Origin: Sphaerisporangium sp039871875
Lineage (GTDB): Bacteria; Actinomycetota; Actinomycetes; Streptosporangiales; Streptosporangiaceae
DNA: 64,000 nucleotides
Assembly (NCBI RefSeq): GCF_039871875.1
Contig: NZ_JBDPMD010000030.1
Span: 1-64,000 of the forward strand
Reading direction: 5' to 3'
Shown here: in pieces, positions 24,055-31,461 of the stretch
How positions within the stretch are numbered: position 1 is the first letter of the stretch
Layout: each line of letters begins with the position of its first letter
Position numbers and translations under genes: made by a program
The notes under the pieces: generated by a model
Database searches by the model: none
Seen by the model: the letters and a program-made list of their open reading frames with translations, nothing else
Told to the model about the DNA's origin: nothing

Positions 24055-26085
24055 GTGGCGAAAGTAGCCGACATGGTCAAGCGGGTGCTCGTGGGCCGGG
24101 CCCTGCGCAGTGCCCAGGCGCACGAACAGTTGCTGCCCAAGCGCATCGCCCTGCCCGTCTTCGCCAGTGACGCCCTGTCGTCGGTCGCGTACGCCCCGCA
24201 GGAGATCCTGATCACCCTGGGTGTCGCGGGCCTCGCCGCCTATCACTTCACCCCGTGGATCGCGGCCGGCGTCGTGATCATCCTGCTCACCGTGGTGGCG
24301 TCGTACCGCCAGAACGTCCGCGCGTACACGAGCGGCGGCGGCGATTTCGAGGTCGCCACCGTCAACCTCGGCTCCAACTACGGCCTGGTCGTGGCGAGCG
24401 CCCTGATGGTCGACTACGTGCTCACCGTCGCGGTGTCGGTGTCCTCGGGCGTGGAGAACCTCGCGGCGGCGCTGCCGTTCCTCGCCGACCGCAAGGTGGC
24501 GGCGGCGCTGGTGATCGTCGCGCTGCTGACGGTGATGAACCTGCGCGGCATCAGGGAGTCGGGCCTCGCGTTCGCGATCCCGACGTACGCCTTCATGATC
24601 AGCATCTTCGGGCTGATGCTCTGGGGCGGGCTGCGCCTGGCGTCCGGCGCGGAGCTGCGGGCGCCCACCGCCGGGTACACGGTGACCGGGGAGAGTTTGG
24701 GCGTCGAGGGGTTCGCGCTGATCTTCCTGTTGCTGCGTGCCTTCTCCTCCGGCTGCGCCGCGCTCACCGGTGTGGAGGCGATCAGCAACGGCGTGCCGGC
24801 GTTCCGCAAGCCCAAGGGCAAGAACGCCGCCAACACGCTGCTGGCGCTCGGCCTGCTCGCCGCCTCCATGTTCGCCGGCATCACGGCGCTGGCGTACGTC
24901 ACCGGGGCCAAGTTCGCCGACCCCTCGCAGGGCAGCGTGGTGCTTGACGAGGCCGGCCGCCAGGTGGAGCACCCCGCCCCGGTGATCGCCCAGGTGGCGC
25001 AGACGGTGTTCAGCAACTTCCCCCCGGCGTTCTACCTGATCGCCGCGATGACGGCGCTGATCCTGGTGCTGGCCGCCAACACCGCCTTCAACGGCTTCCC
25101 TGTGCTCGGCTCGGTGCTCGCGCAGAACCGCTACCTGCCGCGTCAGCTCCACACCCGCGGCGACCGGCTGGCCTTCAGCAACGGCATCGTCATCCTCGCC
25201 ACCATGGCCGGGCTGCTGATCTACGCCTTCCAGGCCGAGACCACCCGCCTGGTGCAGCTCTACATCGTCGGCGTGTTCGTGTCGTTCACCGTGAGCCAGA
25301 CCGGCATGGTGCGCCACTGGAACCGCCTGCTGCGCACCACCGCCGACCCCCGGGCCCGGGGCCGCATGATCAGGGCGCGGGCCATCAACGCCTTCGGCGG
25401 GCTGATCACCGGGCTGGTGCTGGTCGTCGTGCTGGTCACGAAGTTCACCCACGGCGCGTGGATCGCCTGCGCGGCGATGGCCGTGCTGTTCGTGATGATG
25501 CGCGGCATCCGGCGCCACTACGACAACGTGGCCACCGAGCTGGTCGTGCCGGAGGACGCCGAGGCCGACGAGTCGATGCTCCCGGCACGCAACCACGCCA
25601 TCGTGCTGCTCTCCAAGATCCACAAGCCGACGCTGCGCGCCCTGGCGTACGCGCGGGCCACCCGGCCCTCGACGCTGGAGGCCATCACGGTCAGCGTGGA
25701 CGCCGAGGAGGCCGCGCAGTTGCAGCGCCAGTGGGAGGAACGGGGCATCCCGGTGGCGCTGAAGATCCTCGACTCGCCGTACCGCGAGATCACCCGGCCC
25801 GTGCTGGAGTACGTCAAGCACCTGCGCCGGCGCTCGCCGCGGGACGTGGTGACGGTCTTCATCCCCGAGTATGTGGTGGGCCACTGGTGGGAACATCTGT
25901 TGCACAACCAGAGCGCGCTGCGGCTGAAGGGCCGGCTGCTGTTCCAGCCCGGCGTCATGGTCACCAGCGTGCCCTGGCAGCTCCACTCGTCCGACCGGTT
26001 GAAGGGGCGCCCCGAGTCCTTCGCGCCCGGGATGGTGCGCCGGCCGTACGCTGAGGCCGGTAAGGACGATCAGGTGAAGACGTGA
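24055..26085 (+). CDS. APC-superfamily permease resembling the potassium transporter KimA
   Basis: This 676-residue protein has about 12 transmembrane helices in residues 30-470 and a cytoplasmic C-terminal domain of about 180 residues. It matches the KimA (YdaO) layout closely: VGRALRSAQAHEQLLPKR, then SDALSSVAYAPQEILI, VVASYRQNVRAYTSGGGDF and LMVDYVLTVAVSVSSGVENL. B. subtilis KimA is a high-affinity K+/H+ symporter controlled by c-di-AMP. Many databases would call this simply an APC amino-acid permease, and the true substrate is inferred. Divergence from ceoB/ceoC supports a potassium role. The GTG at 24055 is the start. The stop overlaps the methyltransferase start (GTGA). Confidence 0.8.
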   Translation: MAKVADMVKRVLVGRALRSAQAHEQLLPKRIALPVFASDALSSVAYAPQEILITLGVAGLAAYHFTPWIAAGVVIILLTVVASYRQNVRAYTSGGGDFEVATVNLGSNYGLVVASALMVDYVLTVAVSVSSGVENLAAALPFLADRKVAAALVIVALLTVMNLRGIRESGLAFAIPTYAFMISIFGLMLWGGLRLASGAELRAPTAGYTVTGESLGVEGFALIFLLLRAFSSGCAALTGVEAISNGVPAFRKPKGKNAANTLLALGLLAASMFAGITALAYVTGAKFADPSQGSVVLDEAGRQVEHPAPVIAQVAQTVFSNFPPAFYLIAAMTALILVLAANTAFNGFPVLGSVLAQNRYLPRQLHTRGDRLAFSNGIVILATMAGLLIYAFQAETTRLVQLYIVGVFVSFTVSQTGMVRHWNRLLRTTADPRARGRMIRARAINAFGGLITGLVLVVVLVTKFTHGAWIACAAMAVLFVMMRGIRRHYDNVATELVVPEDAEADESMLPARNHAIVLLSKIHKPTLRALAYARATRPSTLEAITVSVDAEEAAQLQRQWEERGIPVALKILDSPYREITRPVLEYVKHLRRRSPRDVVTVFIPEYVVGHWWEHLLHNQSALRLKGRLLFQPGVMVTSVPWQLHSSDRLKGRPESFAPGMVRRPYAEAGKDDQVKT

Positions 26086-27347
26086 ACGGGGGAGTGGCAG
26101 TGCCGATCGAGCTCGACGTCGAGCGGGTCGCCAACGGCGGATGGTGCGTCGCCAGGCACGAGGGCCGGGTGGTCTTCGTCCGCCACGCCCTGCCCGGGGA
26201 GCGGGTGCTCGCCGAGGTCACCGACGAGACCACGAGGTTCCTGCGGGCCGACGCCGTCGAGATCCTCGACCCCTCGCCGGACCGCGTCACGCCGCCGTGC
26301 CCGTTCGCCGGGCCAGGGCGGTGCGGCGGCTGCGACTGGCAGCACGCCTCGCTGGAGGCCCAGCGGCGGCTCAAGGCCGAGGTGATCGCCGAGCAGTTGC
26401 AGCGGCTGGCGGGCCTGGAGACGAAGATCGAGGTCGAGGAGGTGCCCGGCGCGCCGGACGGCCTCGGCTGGCGCACCCGCGTGCAGTTCGCCGTCGGCAA
26501 GGACGGCGTGCCCGGCCTGCGGCGCCACCGCTCCCACGAGATCGAGCCGGTGGACGCCTGCCTGATCGCCCACCCCGAGGTCGAGCGCCTCGGCGTCGAG
26601 CGGGGCGACTGGCACGGCGCGACCGGCGTGGAGGCCATCGCGACCTCCACCCGCGAACGCGCCGTGGTCGTCACCCCGATGCCCCGCCGCCGTGTCGCCG
26701 TCCCCGACCTCGGGGCCGACGCCGCCGTCCTCGTGGACGAGGGCCACGGCCACGTCCGCGCCGCCCGGGGCCGCGCCGCCCTGACCGAACGGGCCGGCGA
26801 CCGGGAGTACCGCGTCACCGGCAGCGGCTTCTGGCAGGTCCACCCCGGCGCCACGGCCGCGCTCCTCGACGCCGTGACCGAGTACGCCGCCGCCGCCCCC
26901 GGCGACTGGGCCCTGGACCTCTACTGCGGCGCAGGCCTGTTCACCGCCGCCCTGGCAGACGCCGTGGGCACGCAGGGCGCCGTGCTCGGCATCGAGTCCG
27001 ACCCGCACGCCGTGCAGGACGCCCGCCACAACCTGCGCGACCTCCCCCAGGCCCGCGTGGAGCGCGGCCGCGTGGAGGTCGCCATGGACCGCCTCGGCGT
27101 CGAACGCGCCGACATCGTGGTGGCCGACCCGCCCCGCACCGGCCTCGGCAAGGACGTGGTGACCCGGGTCGCCGCCCTGGACCCCGCCCGCGTCGTCTAC
27201 GTCTCCTGCGACCCCGCCACCCTGGCCCGCGACCTGTCCTGGTTCGCCGCCCTCGGCTACCCCCTGGCCGACATCCGGGCCTTCGACGCCTTCCCGATGA
27301 CCCACCACGTGGAGATGGTGGCGCTCCTGGCCAAAGAGGTGATCTAG
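26082..27347 (+). CDS. TRAM-domain 23S rRNA/tRNA uracil-C5 methyltransferase (TrmA/RlmD family)
   Basis: This is a 421-residue SAM-dependent RNA methyltransferase. The TRAM domain spans residues 6-62. A [4Fe-4S]-type cysteine set follows: Cys73, Cys81 and Cys84 in PCPFAGPGRCGGCDW, with a fourth in VDACLIAHP. The SAM site is WALDLYCGAGLFTAAL. The catalytic motif ADPPRTGLG and the nucleophile region YVSCDPATLARDL complete the enzyme. Which uridine is modified cannot be told. The start overlaps the permease stop, so the two are coupled. Its last 41 bases, with the base after the stop, recur 2.4 kb downstream as a direct repeat. Confidence 0.9.
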   Translation: MNGGVAVPIELDVERVANGGWCVARHEGRVVFVRHALPGERVLAEVTDETTRFLRADAVEILDPSPDRVTPPCPFAGPGRCGGCDWQHASLEAQRRLKAEVIAEQLQRLAGLETKIEVEEVPGAPDGLGWRTRVQFAVGKDGVPGLRRHRSHEIEPVDACLIAHPEVERLGVERGDWHGATGVEAIATSTRERAVVVTPMPRRRVAVPDLGADAAVLVDEGHGHVRAARGRAALTERAGDREYRVTGSGFWQVHPGATAALLDAVTEYAAAAPGDWALDLYCGAGLFTAALADAVGTQGAVLGIESDPHAVQDARHNLRDLPQARVERGRVEVAMDRLGVERADIVVADPPRTGLGKDVVTRVAALDPARVVYVSCDPATLARDLSWFAALGYPLADIRAFDAFPMTHHVEMVALLAKEVI

Positions 27348-27348
27348 C
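27307..27348 (+). repeat. Direct repeat A, left copy (3' end of methyltransferase gene)
   Basis: These 42 bases encode the last residues of the methyltransferase (VEMVALLAKEVI, stop) plus one base. They recur in the same orientation at 29717-29758 with a single mismatch at base 34 (T here, C there). The copies are 2,410 bases apart and bracket the secreted sugar dehydrogenase gene. Confidence 0.93.
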
Positions 27349-27928
27349 TTCTGACCAGCAGCGATGCAACACGTCATGGGTCAGGACGGGTCAGCGTGGG
27401 ACTGGGTCCCAAGATCACTGCGCATGAGATGCGCACGATCATGAAATCGCCCCCTCAGCGCACGCCGTGAGCCGAGTGTGACGTACCCCCGACAGGTGGG
27501 CAGGCCGCAACCGACCAGACCGCGAATCCCCTGCCCGCAGAGGGTCGGCAACACCGCCGGGGAAGAGTTCGCGCTCGCCCACCGTCGCCGGCCTCGGTGA
27601 CGCGCTGCTTCCGACGTCGGGCGACTCCACCACCTCGGCGAGCGGCCGAACACCGGACGGACGCGGCGGTGCTGCACGTCCAGATCACACCCGAGCGCTA
27701 TGTCGAGCGACGCACCGGCCTTCCCAGGGACCCGCCGACCCCGCCGCCGGCGGCCCGCCGACCCACGGCGCCTCGCGCCGGGGCGTGAAAGTTTCCCGTC
27801 CCGGCGCGTGGCCGGCGGCGTACGCGCAGATCGGCGAGCGGGTGCCCGCCCGATGATTGCCCCGGGCGCGGCCGGCGCCTTCTATGGGGGGACGAGCCGG
27901 TGGCTCCCATCCCGCCCTGGAGCGTGTG
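27349..27928. other. Non-coding or decayed stretch at the left of cargo segment 1
   Basis: About 580 bases without a convincing gene. Open frames on both strands (for example 27381-27677 minus) have no ribosome binding site and read as Arg/Pro-rich shadow sequence. Two small dyads occur near 27396-27432 (TGGGACTGGGTCCCA and TGCGCATGAGATGCGCA). The stretch may be remnant DNA from an insertion, with the promoter for the gene at 27929 in its right part. I see no integrase or transposase motif. Confidence 0.45.
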
Positions 27929-29599
27929 ATGCCCAAGCACCTGTCCTCGGCACTCCCCATCGTCCTTTGCGCCGTGATCGCCGCCACGGCGCTCGTCGTG
28001 TCCCGGCCCGCCGCCGTGGGCGCGGCGACGGGCGGGTTCGACTTCACCCGGGCACAGGTCGCCACTGCGGGGCTGCGGGTGCCCTGGGGCATGGCTTTCC
28101 TCCCCGACGGCAGCGCCCTCGTCTCCGAACGCGACACCGCGACCATCGCGCGGGTGCGTCCCGGCTCCTCGCCCGTACAGGTGGCCACGGTCCCGAACGT
28201 GTACCCCGGAGGTGAGGGGGGCCTGCTCGGCATCGCGCTCTCCCCCACGTTCGCGCAGGACCAGTTGGTCTACGCGTACATCAGCTCCGCCTCCGACAAC
28301 CGGGTGGTCCGGTTCCGGCTCAGCGCTCCGCAGAGCCAGCATGTGATCCTCGCCGGCATCCCCCGGGGCCAGTCCCGCAACGGCGGGCGCATCGCGTTCG
28401 GCCCCGACGGTTTGCTGTACGTGGCCACGGGCGACGCGGGCTACCCCGCGTACGCCCAGAGCTCGAGCCTCGCCGGCAAGATTCTGCGCATCACCCGCGA
28501 CGGCGCGATCCCCACGGGCAACCCGTTCTCCGGCTTACCGGTCTACAGTTACGGCCACAGCAATGTCCAGGGGCTCGCCTGGGACGAGGCCGGCCTGCTG
28601 TACGCCACAGAATTCGGTCAGAACTCCACAGACGAGATCAACTACATCCGGCCGGGTCACAACTACGGCTGGCCCGCCTGCGAGGGCATGTGCGGCAACC
28701 CGAGCTACACGAACCCCCTGGTGACCTGGAGCGGTACCGAGGCGTCCCCCAGCGGCCTGGCGTACGCCAACAGCACGCTCTTCGCCGCGGCCCTCGCCGG
28801 TAAGCGTCTGTGGACGGTGCCGGTCGGCGGCGGCAACAGGGTGGGCACTCCGGTGGCCGAACTGCGAGAAGATCTGGGCCGGCTGCGCACTGTGGCGGTC
28901 GGTCCGGACGGCTGGCTCTGGGTGACGACGAGCAACCGCGACGGCAGGGGGACGGCGCGCCCCGGCGACGACTTGATCATTCGGATCCCGCCCGTCGGCC
29001 CGTCGGCCTCACCATCCGGCCCGGGGGGCTCCCCGTCGGCCGGCCCGTCGCCCTCGTCGCCGGGCGGCCCCTCGCCGTGCCCCTCCCCTTCGGTCGACCC
29101 TTCCCCGTCGCCGGCCCCCAGCCCGTCGGTGACCCCCAGCGTCTCCCCCTCGCCCAGCCCTTCCCCGTCGCCCAGCCCTTCCCCGTCGGCCAGCCCTTCC
29201 CCGTCGGCCAGCCCTTCCCCGTCGGCCAGCCCTTCCCCGTGCCCCTCGCCAACGCCCAGCCCCTCACCATCGCCGTCGCCCAGCCCGTCGCCGTCCACGG
29301 GTACGCGCTCCTGCGAAGCGACGATCCAGTTCTTCCTCCAGTGGACGACGGCCTCCTGGGGCGAACTGACGGTGCGCAACACGGGAACGTCGCCCATCAC
29401 CTCGTGGACCGTCATCTTCAAGGTTCCCAACGGGCTGAGCTACCTGCAGTTGAACGGCTACAACCTGCCGGGAGCCACGGTGACCGTCACCCAGAACGGC
29501 GTACTGCTGCCGGGTCATTCGGTGACGGTGCGATTCGCGATCGGCTGGCACGGCGGCGCCGTCGAGACTCCGTCGCCCATCACCTGCATGGCGGGATAA
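27929..29599 (+). CDS. Secreted PQQ-type sugar dehydrogenase fused to a CBM2-like domain
   Basis: This 556-residue modular exoenzyme starts with a signal peptide (residues 1-34, ending RPAAVGA). Residues about 36-350 are a glucose/sorbosone dehydrogenase beta-propeller: LRVPWGMAFLPDGSALVSER, EGGLLGIALSPTF, GGRIAFGPDGLLYVATGDAG, ATEFGQNSTDEINYI and PGHNYGWPACEG. A 105-residue Pro/Ser linker follows. The C-terminal domain (about 462-556) has the CBM2 pattern: terminal cysteines Cys462 and Cys553, TVRNTGTSPITSWTVIF and aromatic residues. It probably oxidises sugars or oligosaccharides on polysaccharide surfaces using PQQ. The ATG at 27929 has GGAG 7 bases upstream. It is the only gene inside repeat pair A. 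Confidence 0.85.
   Translation: MPKHLSSALPIVLCAVIAATALVVSRPAAVGAATGGFDFTRAQVATAGLRVPWGMAFLPDGSALVSERDTATIARVRPGSSPVQVATVPNVYPGGEGGLLGIALSPTFAQDQLVYAYISSASDNRVVRFRLSAPQSQHVILAGIPRGQSRNGGRIAFGPDGLLYVATGDAGYPAYAQSSSLAGKILRITRDGAIPTGNPFSGLPVYSYGHSNVQGLAWDEAGLLYATEFGQNSTDEINYIRPGHNYGWPACEGMCGNPSYTNPLVTWSGTEASPSGLAYANSTLFAAALAGKRLWTVPVGGGNRVGTPVAELREDLGRLRTVAVGPDGWLWVTTSNRDGRGTARPGDDLIIRIPPVGPSASPSGPGGSPSAGPSPSSPGGPSPCPSPSVDPSPSPAPSPSVTPSVSPSPSPSPSPSPSPSASPSPSASPSPSASPSPCPSPTPSPSPSPSPSPSPSTGTRSCEATIQFFLQWTTASWGELTVRNTGTSPITSWTVIFKVPNGLSYLQLNGYNLPGATVTVTQNGVLLPGHSVTVRFAIGWHGGAVETPSPITCMAG
29155..29244 (+). repeat. Five 18-bp tandem repeats coding the Ser/Pro linker
   Basis: Five head-to-tail copies of an 18-bp unit (cagcccttccccgtcgSc) start at 29155, 29173, 29191, 29209 and 29227. 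They encode repeated SPSPSA-type units of the linker between dehydrogenase and binding domains. The near-identity suggests recent expansion by slippage, which would change linker length. Confidence 0.9.
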
Positions 29600-29716
29600 C
29601 GCCGAGTCAACCGCGCCGCCGGAGAGCACCGCGGCGCGCTCGGCCGTGCTCCATGGCCTTCGCTGCGGCCGGGCGCCGGGCAGAGGGGAGAGCGGCCGCA
29701 TCAAGTCCAGACGCAT

Positions 29717-29758
29717 ACGTGGAGATGGTGGCGCTCCTGGCCAAAGAGGCGATCTAGC
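29717..29758 (+). repeat. Direct repeat A, right copy (methyltransferase 3'-end remnant)
   Basis: This is a near-perfect copy (41 of 42 bases) of 27307-27348. It encodes VEMVALLAKEAI and a stop, but no methyltransferase sequence precedes it. It therefore marks a duplicated gene end at the far side of the cargo, the geometry left by integration at a gene 3' end or by a tandem duplication that was later split. Confidence 0.93.
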
Positions 29759-29866
29759 CCGCTGCAGCCCCGGTCGCGGGGTGTCGGTTCGTGGTCGATC
29801 GCCGGCTTGCCGGGAGTCTTCCCGCATCGGCCGCCGCCGCAAGGGGGGCCGCCGTGGACAGCGCTG

Positions 29867-29896
29867 TCCGTAGAAGAAGTCTCTAGGTTCTACGGA
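29867..29896. repeat. Inverted repeat, 9-bp arms
   Basis: TCCGTAGAA (29867-29875) and TTCTACGGA (29888-29896) form perfect 9-bp arms around a 12-nt spacer. It lies 109 bases after repeat A and 244 bases before the next gene. It could be an operator or a hairpin in the leader. There is no U tract typical of a terminator. Confidence 0.6.
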
Positions 29897-30140
29897 AGTC
29901 CGCATTAAAGAGGGAATGACGGTTGCGGCCTGAATCGAGATTTCGCCCAGGAAACCGGTCACAGTGCTTCAAGCCGGCGGTCAAAAAGCCCGGTGACAGA
30001 AGACCTTTCGTCCTGTCCTGTGCTCTGCTGGAAGGGAGACCTCGTTTGACGGGGATCGCTCGAAACGGACGGCCCGGTGATCACGGGCGGCGCGAAGAAG
30101 CGTGCCCTCGGGCCACCGATCCGACCTGAGGAGGTAACGC

Positions 30141-30632
30141 ATGACGGCACCGCCATACCAGCCGCCGCCGCTGAAGTACCCGCCGATCACCTCGGGTGAC
30201 CGGGTGAGGACATGGCAGCAGGCCCTGCGGGATCGTGGCTGGCACATCGTCGTCGACGGTGACTACGGCAAGGAGAGCAAGCGCCTGTGCGCCAACTTCC
30301 AGCAGGAGCACCGCATCAACCCGGTGGACGGCATCGTGGGCCCGGACACCTGGAAGCAGACCTGGGAGGCCGGGAGCACCCAGCCCCAGCCGCCGCCGCC
30401 TAACCTTCCCTTGAAGAAGGGCGACATGAACAACGAGTACGTCTACAAGTGGCAGCGGCAGGTCAACAACCGCGGCTGGCCCGAACTGGAGGTCGACAGC
30501 GACTTCGGCAAGCAGACCGAGGACATCTGCAAGCAGATGCAGAAGTTCAAGGGCCTGCCGGTGACGGGCCAGATCGACCGCAAGACCTGGGACGAGGCCT
30601 GGCTGGAGAAGGTCCACGTACCAGCCATGTGA
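30141..30632 (+). CDS. Protein with two peptidoglycan-binding-like domains and no signal peptide
   Basis: This 163-residue protein is built of two similar PGB-type helical domains: residues about 18-75 (VRTWQQALRDRGWHIVVDGD, YGKESKRLCANFQQEH, VDGIVGPDTWKQTWE) and about 92-157 (YVYKWQRQVNNRGWPELEVD, FGKQTEDICKQMQKFKGL, VTGQIDRKTWDEAWLE). A Pro-rich linker joins them. The N-terminus (MTAPPYQPPPLKYPP) has no signal peptide or membrane helix, so the usual wall-binding role is doubtful unless it leaves by another route. The start is well supported by GAGGAGGT 7 bases before the ATG. No catalytic domain is attached. Confidence 0.85.
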   Translation: MTAPPYQPPPLKYPPITSGDRVRTWQQALRDRGWHIVVDGDYGKESKRLCANFQQEHRINPVDGIVGPDTWKQTWEAGSTQPQPPPPNLPLKKGDMNNEYVYKWQRQVNNRGWPELEVDSDFGKQTEDICKQMQKFKGLPVTGQIDRKTWDEAWLEKVHVPAM

Positions 30633-30696
30633 CGCCCCGCCGAGGGCCGGCGTCCCACCCAGCGACGCCGGCCCTCGTCCACGCCCGGTTATCCGA

Positions 30697-31053
30697 TCAT
30701 TGGGGGACGCCTTCCAGACGTGCGACCACACGGGCGAGGAGCTGTCGCATCTCGATCTGGCCGGCCTCCAGGTTGGCGATGCTGTCACGCATGAGGGCGT
30801 TGCCCCGCTCCATGTTGCCGAGCGTCCGGTTGACGACGGCGAAGCGCTCGTCAATGGTGCCGAAACGCTCATCAATGGTGCCGAAGCGCTCATCAATGAG
30901 GTCGAAGCGCTCATCAATGAGGTCGAAGCGATGATTCACGTCACTTCTGAATTTACTGATATCTGACTTTATGTCGGCGATATCGGTCTTGATCTCGGCG
31001 ATGTCCTTTTCGACGATGCCGACGCGATCTTCGAGGTAAGACACGTCCTTCAC
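30697..31053 (-). CDS. Coiled-coil protein with tandem heptads
   Basis: This 118-residue protein is predicted to be one long coiled coil. Heptads are regular throughout: VEKDIAEIKTDIADIKSDI, then four near-identical units RFDLIDE, RFDLIDE, RFGTIDE and RFGTIDE, then a C-terminal helix (IANLEAGQIEMRQLLARVVA). There is no signal peptide or membrane helix. Similar short coiled-coil ORFs occur in many bacterial genomes with no assigned role. It is convergent with the preceding peptidoglycan-binding-like gene across 64 bases. An oligomerising scaffold is the most that can be inferred. Confidence 0.75.
   Translation of the reverse strand: MKDVSYLEDRVGIVEKDIAEIKTDIADIKSDISKFRSDVNHRFDLIDERFDLIDERFGTIDERFGTIDERFAVVNRTLGNMERGNALMRDSIANLEAGQIEMRQLLARVVARLEGVPQ
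30841..30924 (-). repeat. Four 21-bp tandem repeats coding the RFxxIDE heptads
   Basis: Units at 30841, 30862, 30883 and 30904 share the core gaaRcgctcRtcaatg. Units 3 and 4 are identical over 21 bases. Because 21 bp equals one heptad, copy-number change keeps the frame and simply lengthens or shortens the coiled coil. Confidence 0.92.
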
Positions 31054-31153
31054 ACTATGACCTCACGGTGGGATCGGCGGGGATTTCCCCGATCACTGAA
31101 GATCGTTCGGTGGCTTTGCCCGTCTTTGACCAATGATTTCGTACGCTGCCGCC

Positions 31154-31351
31154 ATGGCACGATGGGTCGGGGGCGACGGGTTCGAGGTCGAGGCGATTCG
31201 GCTGGACGGGCACACCTTGCTGCGGGTGCGGCAGTACGGCTTCCTGGTGGCGTACTGCCGGTCGATCGCCGAGGTGGCGAGGTACGTGCGGCTGGACGAT
31301 CTCGTCGAGCTGGTCACCCTGCCGGTCGCGGGGGCTCGGACTCGCGGGTGA
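31154..31351 (+). CDS. Small hypothetical protein (65 aa) whose end lies in repeat B
   Basis: The function is unknown. The frame reads MARWVGGDGFEVEAIRLDGH, LLRVRQYGFLVAYCRSIAEV and ARYVRLDDLVELVTL, a mixed alpha/beta composition unlike shadow ORFs. The ATG at 31154 is preferred over 31133, although neither has a good ribosome binding site. The last 17 codons, stop included, lie in the 52-bp repeat B. In the other copy of that repeat the same frame also reads LVE-VTLPVAGARTRG and a stop, antisense to the ligase end. This gene and the ligase gene may once have been tail-to-tail neighbours that overlapped there. Confidence 0.55.
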   Translation: MARWVGGDGFEVEAIRLDGHTLLRVRQYGFLVAYCRSIAEVARYVRLDDLVELVTLPVAGARTRG

Positions 31352-31352
31352 C
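31301..31352. repeat. Direct repeat B, left copy
   Basis: These 52 bases match 33499-33550 at 49 positions in the same orientation (mismatches at repeat bases 11, 24 and 27). The copy contains, on the minus strand, the last 12 codons and the stop of the DNA ligase gene and, on the plus strand, the end of the small gene at 31154. The copies are 2,198 bases apart and bracket exactly two genes. Confidence 0.92.
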
Positions 31353-31461
31353 TGTTCGTCGCTACCCCAACCATGTGATCTGCTGGAGACACCGGGTAAA
31401 CCCCGCGGGTTCGTGACGAGAGGGCCGCTCGTCCCCGTGATGTCCTCGCTACGCTGGGCTT

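Larger units (their letters stand above)
29600..30140. other. Non-coding stretch around repeat A right copy
   Basis: About 540 bases between the dehydrogenase and the peptidoglycan-binding-domain gene. It holds the right copy of repeat A (29717-29758) and an inverted repeat (29867-29896). The base composition drops in GC after 29875, which suggests the promoter of the gene at 30141. No open frame here has a credible start. Confidence 0.5.

Noticed and set aside
27381..27677. Minus-strand frame in the gap after the methyltransferase, possible integrase or transposase relic
   Set aside because: I could not find catalytic residues or a recognisable family block, so a mobile-element label is not supported.
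29155..29244. Tandem repeats resembling a CRISPR-like array
   Set aside because: Units are 18 bp, contiguous without spacers, and in frame with a Ser/Pro linker.
29646..29873. Plus-strand frame after the dehydrogenase gene
   Set aside because: Arg/Gly-rich, without start signal, and it crosses the repeat A copy.
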